This document shows, in pieces, positions 5,196 to 5,715 of a DNA stretch of 5,715 bases (positions within the stretch are counted from its first letter, which is position 1; every line of letters starts with the position of its first letter). The stretch comes from Leucobacter sp. (GTDB lineage: Bacteria; Actinomycetota; Actinomycetes; Actinomycetales; Microbacteriaceae). Both the position numbers and the translations under genes were made by a program. The stretch lies in contig JAPSIU010000196.1 of NCBI GenBank assembly GCA_031178565.1, positions 1 through 5,715 on the forward strand, given 5' to 3'. A model generated the notes under the pieces. The model saw nothing but the letters and a program-made list of their open reading frames with translations, ran no database searches and was not told where the DNA came from.

Positions 5196-5715
5196 AGCAG
5201 GTCCTCCGTTCCGCTCCGCCGCACGTAACTCGCGACGACGATGAGGATGATCGCCATCAGGATGATCGAGAGCACGGCCGCCATGGGATAGTTCTGCGTC
5301 TGCAGGAAGTTCGCCTCGATCACGTTTCCGATCATGGGTGTGTTCGTGGATCCCAGGAACTCTCGGGACGCGTTGACGTAATCGCCCGACATCGGGATGA
5401 AGCTCAGCAGCGTGCCCGAGACGACACCCGGCATCGACAGCGGCAGCGTGACCTTGCGGAACGTCGTCACCGGAGAGGCGTACAGATCCGATCCCGCCTC
5501 GACGAGGCGCAGGTCCAGCTGTTGCAGCGACGCGAACATCGGCAGCACCATGAAGGGGATGAAGTTGTACGTCAGACCGAAGATCACCGAGAAGTCGGTG
5601 CCGATGACCTCACCCGGCAGGATCTGCTTCCACGCGAGAGTGCGCAGCAGGAAGCTGATGAAGAACGGAGCGATCACCAGGATCAGCGCGAGCCCCTGCA
5701 TCAGCTTCCTGCTGC
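5192..5715 (-). CDS. potB: Spermidine/putrescine-type ABC transporter permease, PotB-like, C-terminal part (5' end outside window)
   Basis: This is the C-terminal part of the partner permease of PotC. The frame is open through the right edge (S-R-K-L precedes the methionine at 5701), so the start lies outside the window. Numbered from that methionine, APFFISFLLRTLAW (11-24) matches the conserved second membrane segment of PotB, YNFIPFMVLPMFASL (45-59) the next, and VEAGSDLYASP--VTLPLSMPGV (67-93) is the EAA-type coupling loop. IPMSGDYVN (102-110) and IGNVIEANF (124-132) follow, with a last membrane segment at about 141-160. As in PotC, the EAA motif's conserved glycine is a tyrosine. The extracytoplasmic loop after LAW is short compared with my recollection of E. 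coli PotB. The TGA stop overlaps the potC GTG, so the two subunits are probably translationally coupled. Confidence 0.9.
   Translation of the reverse strand, partial: SRKLMQGLALILVIAPFFISFLLRTLAWKQILPGEVIGTDFSVIFGLTYNFIPFMVLPMFASLQQLDLRLVEAGSDLYASPVTTFRKVTLPLSMPGVVSGTLLSFIPMSGDYVNASREFLGSTNTPMIGNVIEANFLQTQNYPMAAVLSIILMAIILIVVASYVRRSGTEDLL
5203..5207 (-). promoter_or_regulatory. Shine-Dalgarno sequence of potC inside potB
   Basis: GGAGG on the minus strand lies 7 bases before GTG 5195, within the last codons of potB. This is the strongest ribosome binding site in the window and settles the GTG start of potC. It means potC can be initiated directly as well as through the GTGA overlap. Confidence 0.7.

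Noticed and set aside
3261..5228. A 655-codon open frame on the plus strand opposite prfB and potC.
   Set aside because: It is antisense to well-recognised genes, has an Arg/Asp/Leu/His-rich low-complexity composition and no recognisable domain.
1..5715. tRNA or tmRNA genes, CRISPR repeats, insertion-sequence ends, phage or toxin-antitoxin genes.
   Set aside because: Coding genes fill nearly all of the window, the gaps are at most 77 bases, and none contains repeats or RNA-gene-like structure beyond the hairpin at 519-570.

Overview
The window is a stretch of high-GC actinobacterial chromosome. Protein-level resemblance points to the family Microbacteriaceae; a Leucobacter- or Microbacterium-like organism is my guess, made from memory and not from a search. 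Pointers are the strong G/C bias at third codon positions, GTG starts, 4-base gene overlaps, the order prfB-ftsE-ftsX-smpB usual in actinobacteria, and an FtsE with a long acidic/Ala-Pro tail.

Layout: one gene fragment lies on the plus strand at the left edge (positions 3-515), the C-terminal third of an NCS1-type nucleobase/cation symporter. It converges on a run of six minus-strand genes that fills the rest. In transcription order, from the right edge leftward, these are potB (5'-truncated), potC, prfB, ftsE, ftsX and smpB. A two-part inverted repeat in the 59-base gap between the convergent stops is a plausible bidirectional terminator. No stretch of more than about 80 bases lacks a gene. 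I see no rRNA, tRNA, tmRNA, CRISPR array, insertion sequence or phage signature.

How the genes work together: PotB and PotC are the two membrane subunits of a spermidine/putrescine-type ABC importer. Its ATPase and binding protein are not in the window and probably lie beyond the right edge. prfB encodes release factor 2 as one uninterrupted frame, without the programmed frameshift known from E. coli. FtsE and FtsX form the divisome ABC-like complex that transmits ATP hydrolysis to peptidoglycan hydrolases outside the cell. SmpB is the tmRNA partner in ribosome rescue. potB/potC overlap by 4 bases (GTGA), ftsE/ftsX overlap by 4 (ATGA), and potC/prfB are 24 bases apart, so the whole block may be read as one or two transcripts. 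The gaps before ftsE (77 bases) and smpB (57 bases) are the likeliest places for internal promoters.

I found no convincing new system here. The best leads are the roughly 155-residue C-terminal tail on FtsE, the absence of a Shine-Dalgarno sequence before ftsE, a shortened extracytoplasmic loop in PotB, and the coupling of a polyamine importer to prfB.
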